A DNA stretch of 64,000 bases, taken from NCBI RefSeq assembly GCF_018991925.1, contig NW_024737068.1:1816017-1880016 (forward strand). Reading direction: 5' to 3'. Under the pieces are notes generated by a model. The model had not been told where the DNA came from, did not search any database, and saw only the letters and a program-made list of their open reading frames with translations. This stretch comes from Homarus americanus. Taxonomy: Eukaryota > Arthropoda > Malacostraca > Decapoda > Nephropidae. Positions 1-10,957 of the stretch are shown in pieces (positions within the stretch are counted from its first letter, which is position 1; each line of letters begins with the position of its first letter). Made by a program: the position numbers and the translations under genes.

Positions 1-449
1 AATTGTAACAATGAATCGTCCAAAGCGAGTGAGAAAGCTAATAACCCTTGAAACTAAGAAGAAATTATAAAAAGCATTGAGAATGGAAGAAACATTTAAA
101 CTTAGTGATGAGTATGGGATGGCTAAATACGACTATATATGCGATTTGAAGAATAAAGAAGAGAGTTGAAACTGTGCAAGTGGCGAAGGAATCTTTAGAC
201 TTAGCAAAGCAAAGTGTAATGTGATTGAAAAGATGGAAAATTTACTCTTAGTGTGGATAAAGGAAAAAGAAATGGCAGGTGATAACATTAGTGAAGCTAT
301 AATTTCAGAGAAGGCTAAACAATTGTTTGAGGACCTTAAGCCAAGACTCCCAGTGGAAGTGATAGTGCTGTGCCAATTTTAGGGTACCTGCATGCGAATA
401 ACACTAAGGTAAGATAAATTACCCGTATTCTTACATTTTCCAGAATTTT

Positions 450-548
450 TCAGTGTTAAGTGGTTGTATTTGGGGCCTGGAACGGATTAATTCTATATGA
501 TCTAATGCTATATCGAGCGAGGTTCTGGAATCGTTCGTTATAACGCCT
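450..548 (-). mobile_element. Partial Tigger-like MITE end
   Basis: This stretch matches, in inverted orientation, one end of the MITE at 47535-47907. Both share a TTCGTTATA-type terminal motif, the words for 'ggattaat...gttcc' and the segment 'caaatacaaccacttaacac'. It abuts an (AT)n tract, as the other copy does. No coding capacity is visible. The opposite end is absent, so this is a truncated copy. Confidence 0.55.
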
Positions 549-549
549 A

Positions 550-626
<77 letters not shown>
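549..626. repeat. (AT)n microsatellite
   Basis: Uninterrupted alternating AT/TA dinucleotides of about 75 bases, lying between a partial MITE on the left and a Tigger/pogo relic on the right. Confidence 0.97.
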
Positions 627-629
<3 letters not shown>

Positions 630-2330
630 TACTCTCTTTATCAACGGATTTTATCGATTTAGATTATCACGGATTATTTAGCTGGATGGCGTGACTAGCG
701 TCTACCATGACCCGCCTTCCTGAACACAAACATCAACCAAGCTGGCGTGGGCAACAGTCTTTGATTTCAACTTTTGCTGGTGGTTCATCATCAATTTATA
801 TCACCATGCCTCCCCAAACGACCTGCTGCTCCCTCTGGATCTACACCTAAGAGGGCAAGGCAGTCTTTGGCGCTGAATAGGAAAGAATGAAGTGCTGAAA
901 CAACTAAACAGCGGTATGAGCTATGCAGCTGTTGGCCGCCACTTTTGGGCTCAAACGAATCCCGGTGTCGCGTGGAATTAACGGCCGTGCAAAGTTCACA
1001 AATGCGCTTTTTAGCTTCAAGTGCACCAAAGTGACATCAAAAGTGACAAGCCATATGCGTTGATGATGCCCTCATTAAAATGGAAAAAAGCACTGAACAT
1101 TTGGATAGAGGACCTAAACGCCGCCGCATGCCACTTGACTCGAAATTTATTAGGCAGAAAGAAGCTAAGGAACTTTATGATAAAGTTTCTAAAGGTGATG
1201 ATCATGGTGTTGGTGATGTGGTGATGATCAGGGTGATGGTGATAATCAGGGTGATGGTGACAATTTGAAAAAATTTGCAGCTAGCAAGGATGGTTAAAGA
1301 AATTCAGACATAGATTATGGGCTGCATAATATAAAGTGACTGGCGAAGCAGCATCAGCGAACACTGTGGCAGGGAAGCATACCCTGCAGAGTTGCTTAAC
1401 CACATAGCACAAAAGGGTTATAGGCGGAACAAGTTTTTAATGCTGATGAGACAGGCCTATGGTGGAAAAGATACCCGCATATTTCCCATCCTCCAAGAGA
1501 AAAAGTGCCCTGGTTTAAAATTTGCGAAGGACGGCGGTGACAGTGATGCTATGTGGGAATCTTGACGGGGCATATGATTAAGCCCATGTTATACACTGCA
1601 CATGACCTCCGGGAACTCCTCCAAGCAAAACATAGAACTTGCTACCAAGTTTTCTACAGGGAACAACAAAAGCGTGGATGACATCCTGATTTACAATAAA
1701 TTGGATTGGCTGAAAAAACTGCTTTGCTAGAAGGTGAAGTATCTGGATGAACTTGGCATGAGTTCAAAGTGGTATTATATGTGAATGGTGCCCTGGCCAC
1801 TCCTGAAGAACTCAGACTACCCTGGCAATGAGGTGGTTTTCCTGCCAAAAACACCACCTCCATCATCCAGCCAATGGACCAGGGGAGTCATTGTCGTGTT
1901 TAAAGGCTAAATATGCAGAAGACTTTTCAGCATATTCGTAAGGTCATGATAAGGATGCTGATGTGACACCCAGAAATGTGGAAGAAATTTGATATTGCAC
2001 AGTGCATAAACTATAAGCTGAAAGCCACAATGAACTGTCATGAGCATGTCCGATCATGTTGGAAAAAAATTGTGGCCTGAAATTGTCCCAACGCATTCAC
2101 AGAGTTCCCAACAGCCGAGCCTCAGTTACGTAACATAATAACTATAGCAAAAATGAAGTTGGAGGTGAAGGGGTTCTCTGATGACCTAACAGCTGACAGA
2201 GGTGCATGAAGTTATTGAGGAAATGTTGGGGATCCATTTACCATTGTTAGACTAGAACAATTAGTGGAGCTGCAGGATGGAAACAGAAGATGAAGTGAGT
2301 GATGATGAAAATAAGAACTTAACTTTAGAT
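627..2330 (+). mobile_element. Tigger/pogo (DDE_1, CENP-B-like) transposase relic
   Basis: A decayed transposase is visible across shifting frames. Recognisable blocks are NADETGLWWK (1438-1467), which is the first catalytic-aspartate block of the jerky/Tigger DDE_1 family, and IIQPMDQG (about 1861-1884), the conserved block that follows the second aspartate. The intermediate block reads YVNGALATPEEL where the family has a D-N-A-P motif, so the second aspartate appears lost. A start resembling a pogo-type terminal repeat (CAGTACTCTCTTTATCAACG) begins at 627. Many stops and frameshifts make it inactive. The right end is not clearly resolved before the N gap. Confidence 0.75.
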
Positions 2331-2748
2331 AATCTTGGTGAAATAATAAGAATGGTAAAAGGCCCTCTCTGCTTTCGTCTCTATGACATTGATCCCTCCC
2401 GTGGGTCCCTTAAAGCAAAGAGCTAATGAAAATGTTATGTTGCCATATATTGAACTGCAGAGGAAATGAGAAGCAAGAAAGCACAGACCACCATCACCAA
2501 CTTCTTCTGATGCCGAGTGCCTGTCATCGCCAGACAGAAGCCTCACAACAACAACAAGGCGTAGAAGCTGCCGGCACCTCACAGCAACAAGGCCGCAGTA
2601 CCTGCCCACACCCTCAGAAGATGTGACCTTGACTAATCATACTCATCTGATGACTGGTCCGGGCTTTTAATAAGCCTCAATCATCACACTTGTATATACT
2701 GTATATTGTGCTGTATTGTTTACCAGGACCGATGTTCACTTCAATAAA

Positions 2749-2848
2749 NNNNNNNNNNNNNNNNNNNNNNNNNNNNNNNNNNNNNNNNNNNNNNNNNNNN
2801 NNNNNNNNNNNNNNNNNNNNNNNNNNNNNNNNNNNNNNNNNNNNNNNN
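2749..2848. other. Assembly gap of 100 N
   Basis: Exactly 100 unknown bases, the conventional size for a scaffold gap of unknown length. Linkage of the left 2.7 kb to the remainder depends on the scaffolding evidence. Confidence 0.99.
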
Positions 2849-3381
2849 AGATGCATTAGATGGAGTAGTGTGTCCTGGCAAGGTATTAATCCACAGCCTG
2901 GACACATATCTGGACACAAGACTGGACACAAACCAGTCGTGCTTTTTTGTTACCCTCTCAACTGGTCCACAACTCCCACCCTTAACATTGGGTTTATACA
3001 ATGCCGCTCATAGTAGGTGTTCGTGGAATTAAAACTTTTGAACGGACGACAACTTTATTGTAAAACCTTGTAATTGATGACAACAACTTCATTGTAAGAA
3101 ACACTGCTCTCTAATGAACATAAAGCATATGCAACAAACCTGAAGAACATAATAACAGCAATAATAATACACAGTTCATATAACACAAGTGTAACATTTG
3201 GTGGTACTCAAGTGGATCACGTTCCAGTTACAAGTTCCATTTTGAGACAACTGCATTACTGGGTGGGGAGGAACGGCTGGCTGCTGAATGCTCGTATTGG
3301 CGTTGTTTACATGATAATTGTTTTAGGTGTGACGCCGAGAAGGCAGCGGGTGGAACATTCGGTGTGATCTTGTGCAAGGAG
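2849..3381. other. Noncoding, 3' flank of crustin A
   Basis: No coding sequence is recognised. A minus-strand AATAAA (3054-3059) lies about 320 bases beyond the crustin A stop codon and is a candidate polyadenylation signal for that gene. Confidence 0.4.
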
Positions 3382-4230
3382 TTAATGGGGAAGAGGACCC
3401 TTGCAGGTGTGGTGCTTCAGACAGGCGTCATAGCAGCATTTTTCGTTGTAGGGACAATAGTCATCATGACCGCATCTCTGTTCAGGTGTGAGAAAGATAC
3501 ATTAGAATATTGTAATAATTACTATTTTACTTACTGAACAGAAAGAAAATATTCGTGATAATCTTCACATTTTATATAAAACAACAAGACAACTTAGTTT
3601 AATTGGTTCTTTTTTGTACAAAGAAATTTGGCGCCTTTTGGGGTTTATTATTAAGAAAACTTCGATTACCCCACCTTAATATAATTAGTGAATTATAGGT
3701 AAGTTTAAAAAATAATGAAGCAAAAGTAATAGTAAACTTACGATAGGGGAAGGCGGTGTAAAGTCGCCTCTGGCACAGAAGGTATGGATTATACATCTAC
3801 CTGCATGGGGTTCTAAAGAAAGAAAATGAAAAGTTATTAATCTCGTCTCTAAATAAGTATATTTAAAAAAAATATATGTTATTCATCAAGTTAAATATTA
3901 ACATGTACCAATGCATAATAACCATTAGTTAACACTGACCTAGACTTGTATTTTCGACAATTCTCTGGTTTGAATTAATGCAGCAGTAACTGGCACCAGC
4001 GTTGACAGCGGCTGGGAAATTGCACCAGAAGACACAGCTGGGAGTGACAGGAAGGATGCTAGAGCCAAGACCCACCGTCACGACGGTCATCACTACCAAC
4101 AGGCGCAGCTGTGGGTACACCTTACATTAACTCAAGTACCATCACAGTACACGAAATATACATTATAACTTATTATACAGGACACAAGTACAACAAAACA
4201 AATGACGAACATCATGTTGTCACTGACCAT
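3382..4230 (-). CDS. Type I crustin (single WAP domain antimicrobial peptide), gene A
   Basis: Four-exon gene read on the minus strand: 4230-4228 (the ATG only), 4108-3940, 3800-3742 and 3477-3382, all with GT-AG introns; the predicted protein is 108 residues. After Met, the hydrophobic LRLLVVMTVVTVGLG forms the signal peptide. Next comes a four-cysteine block (SCVFWC ... SYCC), then a WAP domain with all eight cysteines, including GRC, CGHDDYC and KCCYDAC. This order defines type I (carcinin-like) crustins, secreted haemocyte proteins with antibacterial or protease-inhibiting roles. Intron phases 0, 1 and 0 match crustins B and C in this window. The start follows from the ATG lying immediately before a strong GTCAGT donor. 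A TATA box lies about 85 bases upstream of the ATG. No break is seen. Confidence 0.88.
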
Positions 4231-4312
4231 TATGGATGGCAGGAGGCGTTGGAGGAGCAGTGCAGACGACGAGGTTGTCAGGCCAAGTGTGACTCCCTGG
4301 GCCTTCTCATCC

Positions 4313-4321
4313 CCTTATATA
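4313..4321 (-). promoter_or_regulatory. TATA box of crustin A
   Basis: TATATAAGG on the minus strand, 83-91 bases upstream of the crustin A initiator ATG. This implies transcription starts near 4285-4290 and a 5' leader of about 55-60 bases. The same motif with its surroundings is repeated at 4970-4978 in a duplicated upstream segment. Confidence 0.7.
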
Positions 4322-5024
4322 TGCGTAAGGTTCTCCTGCGCAGCTCTCTGAATGGCTGTTTCCGCGCACGCGCGTGTGAGTGTGTGTGTGTGTGTGTGTG
4401 TGGTCGGGTGAGGGGGGGGCGCCACCTGTGAAAGTCCCAGTAAACTTACGGATTTTCCCATTCCTTCTTACCCCCCCTTTCTCTCCTTCCCTCCCCCCTT
4501 CTCCTTCAACCCTTCTCCATACCCCTCTTGTTTTATGCTCCTCTGCCTATTTCCCCATTCTGAAATGTATTGGATTATTCTCTGTCTCTCTCATCGCATA
4601 ATCCACGCTGGAGATTCATAACTAACGCTGCCAGTGGAATGACAACGCCATCAACACATCTTAAACGCCGTCAACACATCTTAAACGCCATCAACACATC
4701 TTAAACGCCGTCAACACATCTTAAACGCCATTAACACATCTTCAGCGCCGTCAACACATCTTCAACGGCGTCAACACATCTTCAGCGCCATTAACACATC
4801 TTCAGCGCCGTCAACACATCTTCAACGGCGTCAACACATCTTCAGCGCCGTCAACACATCTTCAGCGCCATCAACACATCTTCAACGCCTTCAACACATC
4901 TTCAGCGCCGTCAGTACATCTTCAGTGCCGTCAACACATCTTCAACGCCGTCAACGCCCTTCTCATCCCCTTATATATGCGTAAGGTTCTCCTGCGCAGC
5001 TCTCTGATTGGCTGTCGCCGCGCG

Positions 5025-5061
<37 letters not shown>

Positions 5062-5062
5062 C

Positions 5063-5384
5063 TTGGGTTGTGGTTTATTCGTTGCAACATTATATAATAA
5101 AGATGCCTGATCTACCCTCATGTCCACCCACCCAAACTAGAGGTGGCCAGGCCGAGAGAGGGTGGCCAGTGGGCCATGCATTGTTCTTGACACCACTTTA
5201 AAGCCCAGTACTGTTCTCGCTTCCACAGCTTCAGGAAGAGAGAAAGAGAGACAGAGAGAAGAAAATAAAGAATAGATGTAAAGAGAGATAAAGCAAGACC
5301 AAAAAGAGAGGAGAAAGATGGTAGTTACACTAAGAGAGAGAATCAAAAAACAGCACCAAACATGAGAGAATAAACGGGTGTCTG
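5063..5384. mobile_element. 322-bp insertion flanked by 9-bp direct repeats
   Basis: This segment is absent from the corresponding place in the first promoter copy. GTTATTTTC occurs directly at both junctions (5054-5062 and 5385-5393), as expected of a target-site duplication. No terminal inverted repeats or coding sequence were recognised, so the class is unknown. Confidence 0.4.
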
Positions 5385-5763
5385 GTTATTTTCGGGGGCA
5401 CCTGTGAAAGTCCCAGTAAACTTACGGATTTTCCCATTCCTTCTTACCCCCCCTTCTCTCCTCCCTTCCTTCCCCCCTTCTCCTTCAACCCTTCTCCATA
5501 CCCCTCTTGTTTTATGCTCCTCTGCCTATTTCCCCATTCTGAAATATCGTATTGGATTTCTCTCTCTCTCTCTCTCTCTCTCTCATCGCATAATCCACGC
5601 TAGAAATGCATAACTAACGCTGCCAGTGGAATGACAACGCCGTCAACACATCTTCAACGCCATCAACACATCTTCAACGCCGTCAACACATCTTCAACGC
5701 CGTCAACACATCTTCAACGCCGTCAACACATCTTCAACGCCGTCAACGCACTCAGTACATTAA

Positions 5764-7440
5764 GGTAGAGATAAAAGGTCCTTATTTTTTAATCTTTTCC
5801 CAGGATCAACGTCCTCGTATACACCACAGGATCATTGTCGTCATTAATCTCGTACATATTACAAAAATGAAACCATATTTTTACTTTTCTCAGGATGAAC
5901 TTCGATGTTATTCTCGTATATACTAGAAAAAAATCCAGATCCTGATAATTTCTGTCCATAGGGCGAGCGTCATTATTATTCTCGTATATACTAGAAATAA
6001 TATATATTTAAATAACTTAAGGTACAATAAAACACATACATAAAACAGACATCACAAATTAAATCTAGCTTGATTGAACGAGACCTCTCCTGGTGTTCAA
6101 CTCTGGTACTAACGGTGCACGACGTTCATCCTAGGAATCAAAGGCTCGACCCCTGCGTGGCGGCTCAATAAACTGGTTTTTACGAGACTCAACACTTGTT
6201 AAATTTTCCTAGTGTTTTTTGTTCTCTTCCTCCAATATCTTAAGAATCTTTGATGTTTCGTCTCGCTTGTTTGTTTGTGTGTTTCATTGTAAGGTGTTTG
6301 TTTGTGGGTTTAATTTAATGGTGTTTGTTTGAGTGGTATTGGGTCTGTTTGTTCTGGGGTTTGTTTTTGTCTGTGTTGTGTCTGTATTATGAACCATGTT
6401 TTTGACCTGACCTCCTCATTTTCGACTTCATCATATTCGTTAATAATAATAATTTATTGTCATTGCCAACATCTTCATTATCATCATTGTTATTATTAGT
6501 TATTTTTAATACAGGAGAATAGTATCTAGTTAGAGGCGGTGGGGATACAGCATACTGTATACTAAACCTTCAGTACACAAGGAGGCAACATGGCTGACAC
6601 ACCATTTGACCACCTTTACTCTCTCCACTTGTAAGGTTAGGTACCCATTCACAGCTGGGAGAGCTCTAGGGGCCTTGGACACAAGCATGCGACCCCTGTA
6701 ATTGTTTATGCCGGATAATGTATACAAACAGACTGAGTTAATATAACGGTCATTATTATTAGTTTTTCATCATACTTAATTTATTTGTGCCTGATGGTAA
6801 TTATTTTTATTGCTATTCTTTGATAATTCACCATCATAACATCATAACTTTAATATACCTCCATTAAGTGAGGCTAAGTTAGAATCGATTTAAATAACTA
6901 GGCTAGGTTACATTAGGCTTGACAAGGTTAGATTAGGTTAAGTTACACTAGGCTAGGTCTGGTTAAATTAGTAATGATACGGTTCATTTACAGTCAGTAT
7001 TACAAGTATCTACAACATCACAAACCAGTAGACACACAGGGTAACATGACAGACGGTACAGTAACTCCTACGTAATGACACAACTTCCTTAATTATGAAA
7101 TAGAATACAAAGACCTGTTCTATTTCTCTATATGTTATGAGACGTTTAAAAGATGGTATAGGATACATAAAGAGGAGTTTTGTTCCACTTCTTTATTGTG
7201 TTAAGAGGCATAAGTAGGATGGTGAAATAAACAATAAAATATTAACCCAAGTCAACAAAGACAAATTAACGTGTAAAATGTCAACAATTATAAAGGAAAT
7301 GAATAATGTTCCGTCATTTCTTTCTTCGATCAGTCAATGGGAAAGTTTTCGTTATTCTTTTCTCTTGCCATTCCTCGCTTCTTCTCGTTATTTCTCACTT
7401 CTCATTAGCCTTAGCTTCCTTCCTCCATGTTTAGCGAGTG
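5764..7440. other. Intergenic region between crustins A and B
   Basis: AT-rich sequence with no coding region that I can support. It includes a short TTAGG-like degenerate tract (about 6885-6965) and AT-rich microsatellite-like stretches near 6430-6510. Confidence 0.5.
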
Positions 7441-7446
7441 TTTATT
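7441..7446 (-). terminator. Polyadenylation signal of crustin B
   Basis: AATAAA on the minus strand, only 12 bases past the crustin B stop codon, which implies a very short 3' untranslated region. Confidence 0.5.
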
Positions 7447-7458
7447 GTTCTTCTTGGC

Positions 7459-8350
7459 TCAGTGTAGGGCTAGTTTGCACACCTTGACATACAGACAAGC
7501 GTCTTCACAACATTTCTCATGTAACGGACAGTCGTAATCTTTACTGCACTCCTGTAATAATAAAGAGTTTGTCGAGTAAAGTAGAGAGTAAGAATAATAA
7601 AAATTACGATTATAAGCACAGTCGTTAACATATTAGCAGTTATATCCAGGTAGAGTCAAGTATCAGACAGACAAGATATTCACAAAACTCTTTAGACATA
7701 CCGGGACATTTTGGGAGGAGAACGGACAAACTGAGCGTATACGTGGGCATCTACCAGGATGAGCTGTGAAAAAAATTAATTCACATTAGCCATAAAGTTT
7801 ACCCCAACACCGTCATCTTTTATTGGACTCTGGATAAATTTTACAAAAGAAAAAAATCTCCATTTAACGGACAACAGAGGAAGAACCATTATAACGAGGG
7901 GAAGGTCTATTAGATATGAAATCCCCTCCATCTAACGGATTATATGGAGAGTTAAGTCCGTTATGTGGAGATATCACTGTAGTCAAGACAAAGAATTACA
8001 CATAACAATAACACTTAACAATAACACACTACAATAACTCGCATCTAAGTCAAGTATTAATTAAGAGTGTGTACTCACGATCACAGCAGATATAGTCCGG
8101 GGCGCCGGGGTACGGGTTTGGGTGGGGACAGAAGGCGACACAGCCAGACGGTGGTGGTGGTGGGATGATGTCAGTCAACGCCACCGCCACACACGCCACC
8201 AGCACCAGCACTCGAAGACTCTAAGGATAGATTTAGTTAAGCTAGGTTAGGCGAGACACACATGAAAGTATATTATAATGTCTAAAGGAACCATGAAACT
8301 ATTCATGATTTTTTTAGTATATAACCGAAGTGAAATCAATAGTTACAGAG

Positions 8351-8420
<70 letters not shown>

Positions 8421-8511
8421 GTTTTATGTATAAATTTATAGAAGTTGATTGGGTATCAGCCGAGAGATCTGTAAAGTGTAAGTAAAGAATTACACTAAAG
8501 AAACGAACCAT
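7459..8511 (-). CDS. Type I crustin (single WAP domain antimicrobial peptide), gene B
   Basis: Four exons on the minus strand: 8511-8509 (ATG), 8220-8079, 7763-7702 and 7551-7459; the predicted protein is 99 residues. Met is followed by a signal peptide (SLRVLVLVACVAVALT), a five-proline run, a four-cysteine block (GCVAFC ... YICC) and a WAP domain with eight cysteines (GRCPRIRSVC, ECSKDYDC, KCCEDAC, VC). The protein ends soon after the last cysteine. Intron phases 0, 1 and 0 equal those of crustins A and C. The first donor (ATG|GTTCGT) is weak and was chosen because the other two genes also split exactly after ATG. Introns contain an (AT)n tract and a Tigger-like MITE fragment. A secreted immune effector is the likely role. 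Confidence 0.85.
7830..7982. mobile_element. Tigger-like MITE fragment in crustin B intron 2
   Basis: Contains repeated words of the type 'ccatttaacggac', 'tctaacggattatatggaga' and an end reading CACTGTAGTC; on the other strand this is CAGTGATATCTCCACATAAC. The same motif family appears at 51799-51927. No coding sequence. Confidence 0.5.
8361..8418. repeat. (AT)n microsatellite in crustin B intron 1
   Basis: Pure AT dinucleotide array of about 58 bases, preceded by a short (CT)n run. Confidence 0.97.
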
Positions 8512-8590
8512 GTTTATAGAGGTTGACAGGTAAGATGTAGCTTGTCTGAGATCTCCGCCCCAACTGCTGTCCCGCAACCACCTCACACTG

Positions 8591-8598
8591 TTTATATA
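8591..8598 (-). promoter_or_regulatory. TATA box of crustin B
   Basis: TATATAAA on the minus strand, about 80-87 bases upstream of the crustin B ATG, at the same distance as in crustin A. A start near 8560 would give a leader of about 50 bases. A (TG)n run lies just upstream in both genes. Confidence 0.7.
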
Positions 8599-8599
8599 C

Positions 8600-9655
8600 G
8601 CCCTTCATCCCTACGTCACCCAGTGTGTGTGTGTGTGTGTGTCAGTCGGCGAATCCCAGAACCTGGCGGGAATGTTAAGCCAATCAGGGGCCAAGTTGTT
8701 GGGAAAATTGGTGATGGTTTGGTTTAGGGTTGTTTGCTTGTGCCTTGTCAAAGTGTTGAGTTACCCAACACGGAACAGAGGTGATGAGCTCTGGGAAGGT
8801 CAGTGGAGTGAAGTGGTCACAAGACTTCCTTCTCTCAGCCTGAGGGTATCGGTAAGAGAACGCTTTCATTTTTATTATTGGTTTGTTTATATTATATTTT
8901 GTTGTTATTTGCTTATATCTTATTGGTTTATGGTTCATGTTGGTGTTATGTTAATATGTCTGGTGTTATTACTGTAGGAGTTTGAAATGAAGATTTTATG
9001 TTGTTTAGTAGGACTCTACCCCACGACAAGGGCCGGGCGTGAGAGACATCATCCTCAGTGTTCTAAAATCCTTATCCTCTAAGAGACATATATCACCTGG
9101 CTTGTCAAGTCGTGGGGACTCGCGTAGGCCAATGGACTTAAGTTTTCAGGATCTCGATTCAAGGGAGACCTGAAGTTTAACCCCATTCCTTGTGTATGCT
9201 GTTCGGGGGAGCTGGGACTCCACTGTACTCGGGTCGACTTCACGCCACCATAAACTACTACTGCCAGACTCGTCGGAAGAGCTGCTATATTGTACCTGAT
9301 GTTCAGGGGTTGACAGCTAATTATATTCTACTCGTAACTTGACAATAAAATTTATTTATATTTGCGTAATAATGTAAATTTTGTTTTTATGGATTTTTTT
9401 TCTTTAGCATCTCGGAATAGATTGGTCTACCATTATTAAAGATCCTGTTTGGTCTTAATTTACTATATAATGCATACTGGTTTACTTACAAGTGCACTAA
9501 AATGTTTAGATAAGAGAATGTTTTTACTGTGTTTGTAATATACTGCATTATCTATATTAATAAAACATTTTTCATAATACATTTAAAATATATTCTCTCC
9601 CTTTCTTGTTCATAAACCATTATTCATTATATAGTACTAAAACAACTTACCTTTC
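8600..9655. other. Intergenic, no gene seen
   Basis: Upstream flank of crustin B with a (TG)n run at about 8623-8642. The remainder is AT-rich sequence without supported coding regions. Confidence 0.4.
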
Positions 9656-10406
9656 GACCACAGATCCTTAATCAGCGTGTCGAGGGCGACCTATGAAAGT
9701 TACTAGTGTTCCCTGAAGAATGCAGTGATGGGTAGGGAAACACTGTGTAACACTGAAGTCCGTTTATTATGGATGAGAGAAATACAAGTGGTGACTCGCG
9801 TGTGCCAAGCACGGTTCACACAGTCAGACTAAGGCTGCCTTGCCATATGGCAGCCTCGGGGCAATGTTGCCACATAACACGTGCAGTGTTGCCACGTGAT
9901 AATATATATAAATGCTACTCGGCACAGTAGCTTATATACAGGGTTGCTACTCGGCACAGTAGCTTATATACAGGGTTGCTACTCGGCACAGTAGCTTATA
10001 TACAGGGTTGCTACTCGGCACAGCTTATATACAGGGTTGCTACTCTGCACAGTAGCTTATATACAGGGTTGCTACTCGGCACAGTAGCTTATATACAGGG
10101 TTGCTACTCTGCACAGTAGCTTATATACAGGGTTGCTACTCTGCACAGTAGCTTATATACAGGGTTGCTACTCTGCACAGTAGCTTATATACAGGGTTGC
10201 TACTCTGCACAGTAGCTTATATACAGGGTTGCTACTCGGCACAGTAGCTTATATACAGGGTTGCTACTCTGCACAGTAGCTTATACTGTATACATAACCT
10301 ACAACCTATACCGAAGTTCTGAAGAAATTAAATTTTGATCCAAAAAATCCAATTTGCTTTAAATCTCGGTTTATGTTATCGACGTACAGATTAAGGATCT
10401 GTGGTC
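9656..10406. repeat. 32-bp tandem array bounded by 18-bp inverted repeats
   Basis: About 11-12 tandem copies (about 9910-10285) of a 32-base unit built from ATATACAGGGTTGCTACT, a variable C-G/T-G-C-A-C core and AGTAGCTT. Each unit contains GCTACT and its complement AGTAGC around a six-base loop, so single strands can form hairpins. The block is bracketed by GACCACAGATCCTTAATC (9656-9673) and its exact complement (10389-10406), which may mark the ends of an element. No open reading frame. Confidence 0.8.
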
Positions 10407-10957
10407 AGAGATTGTGAAATAATGATTAAGTGTTCTCGGACCAATTGGCATAATTACCATAACTTGATTATCTAGGGTTCTATTCTTTGAGTGATTCATA
10501 CACAACAGTTAAATTTTAGTAGTCAAGAGCAAGACGACGGTGTCCTGGCACCAAACAAGTGTTGACGTGTGAGAGAGCAGCGAGGCTGGTCAGTCTGGTG
10601 TGCTGAATGAGCGGCCACCAGTGGTAGTGGAGGTGGGCGGAGTATGGAGGATAACATGACACATATCCCTGGCGTCCAGACGTGTAGTTCTGGTGTGGGT
10701 GACGGTGGTTCATATTCTTCTTTGATGCTTTGCCAGATGTCACATGTCAGTTTATCAATGAAGCCTTGGAGAATGAACTGTGGAGTACAGGCTTCCAGAG
10801 ACGATCATTTAAGTTGGGTGGTGAGATGACCAATAATGGCAAGTAGACATAGTCGCCGGCAATCCTATATGTCCGGTGCAGGTGTGCTGGTGCAGGTCTC
10901 TATAATGGCAGAAAAACATGTAATGACCTGGTCTATGAATTAGGCTTCTAAGAGTCC
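10407..10957. other. Unassigned sequence before the 27-bp array
   Basis: A minus-strand frame is open over about 10520-10740 but has no recognised homology. I do not call a gene here. Confidence 0.3.

Larger units (their letters stand above)
4304..5763. repeat. Duplicated crustin A promoter unit with 20-bp minisatellites
   Basis: The block at 4304-4962 recurs at 4963-5763. Both copies contain, in order, the sequence around the TATA box (ttctcatccccttatatatg), a (TG)n run, a segment beginning 'cacctgtgaaagtcccagta', a pyrimidine-rich tract, 'ctaacgctgccagtggaatg', and a minisatellite of the 20-base unit TCAACACATCTTCAACGCCG (about 4640-4960, about 16 units; about 5640-5750, about 6 units). 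The second copy carries an additional 322 bases (5063-5384). Units in the first array vary between TTCAACGCC, TTCAGCGCC and TTAAACGCC forms. Confidence 0.9.

Noticed and set aside
9905..10290. CRISPR-like regular 32-bp repeats
   Set aside because: Units are contiguous with no variable spacers, and the DNA is eukaryotic.
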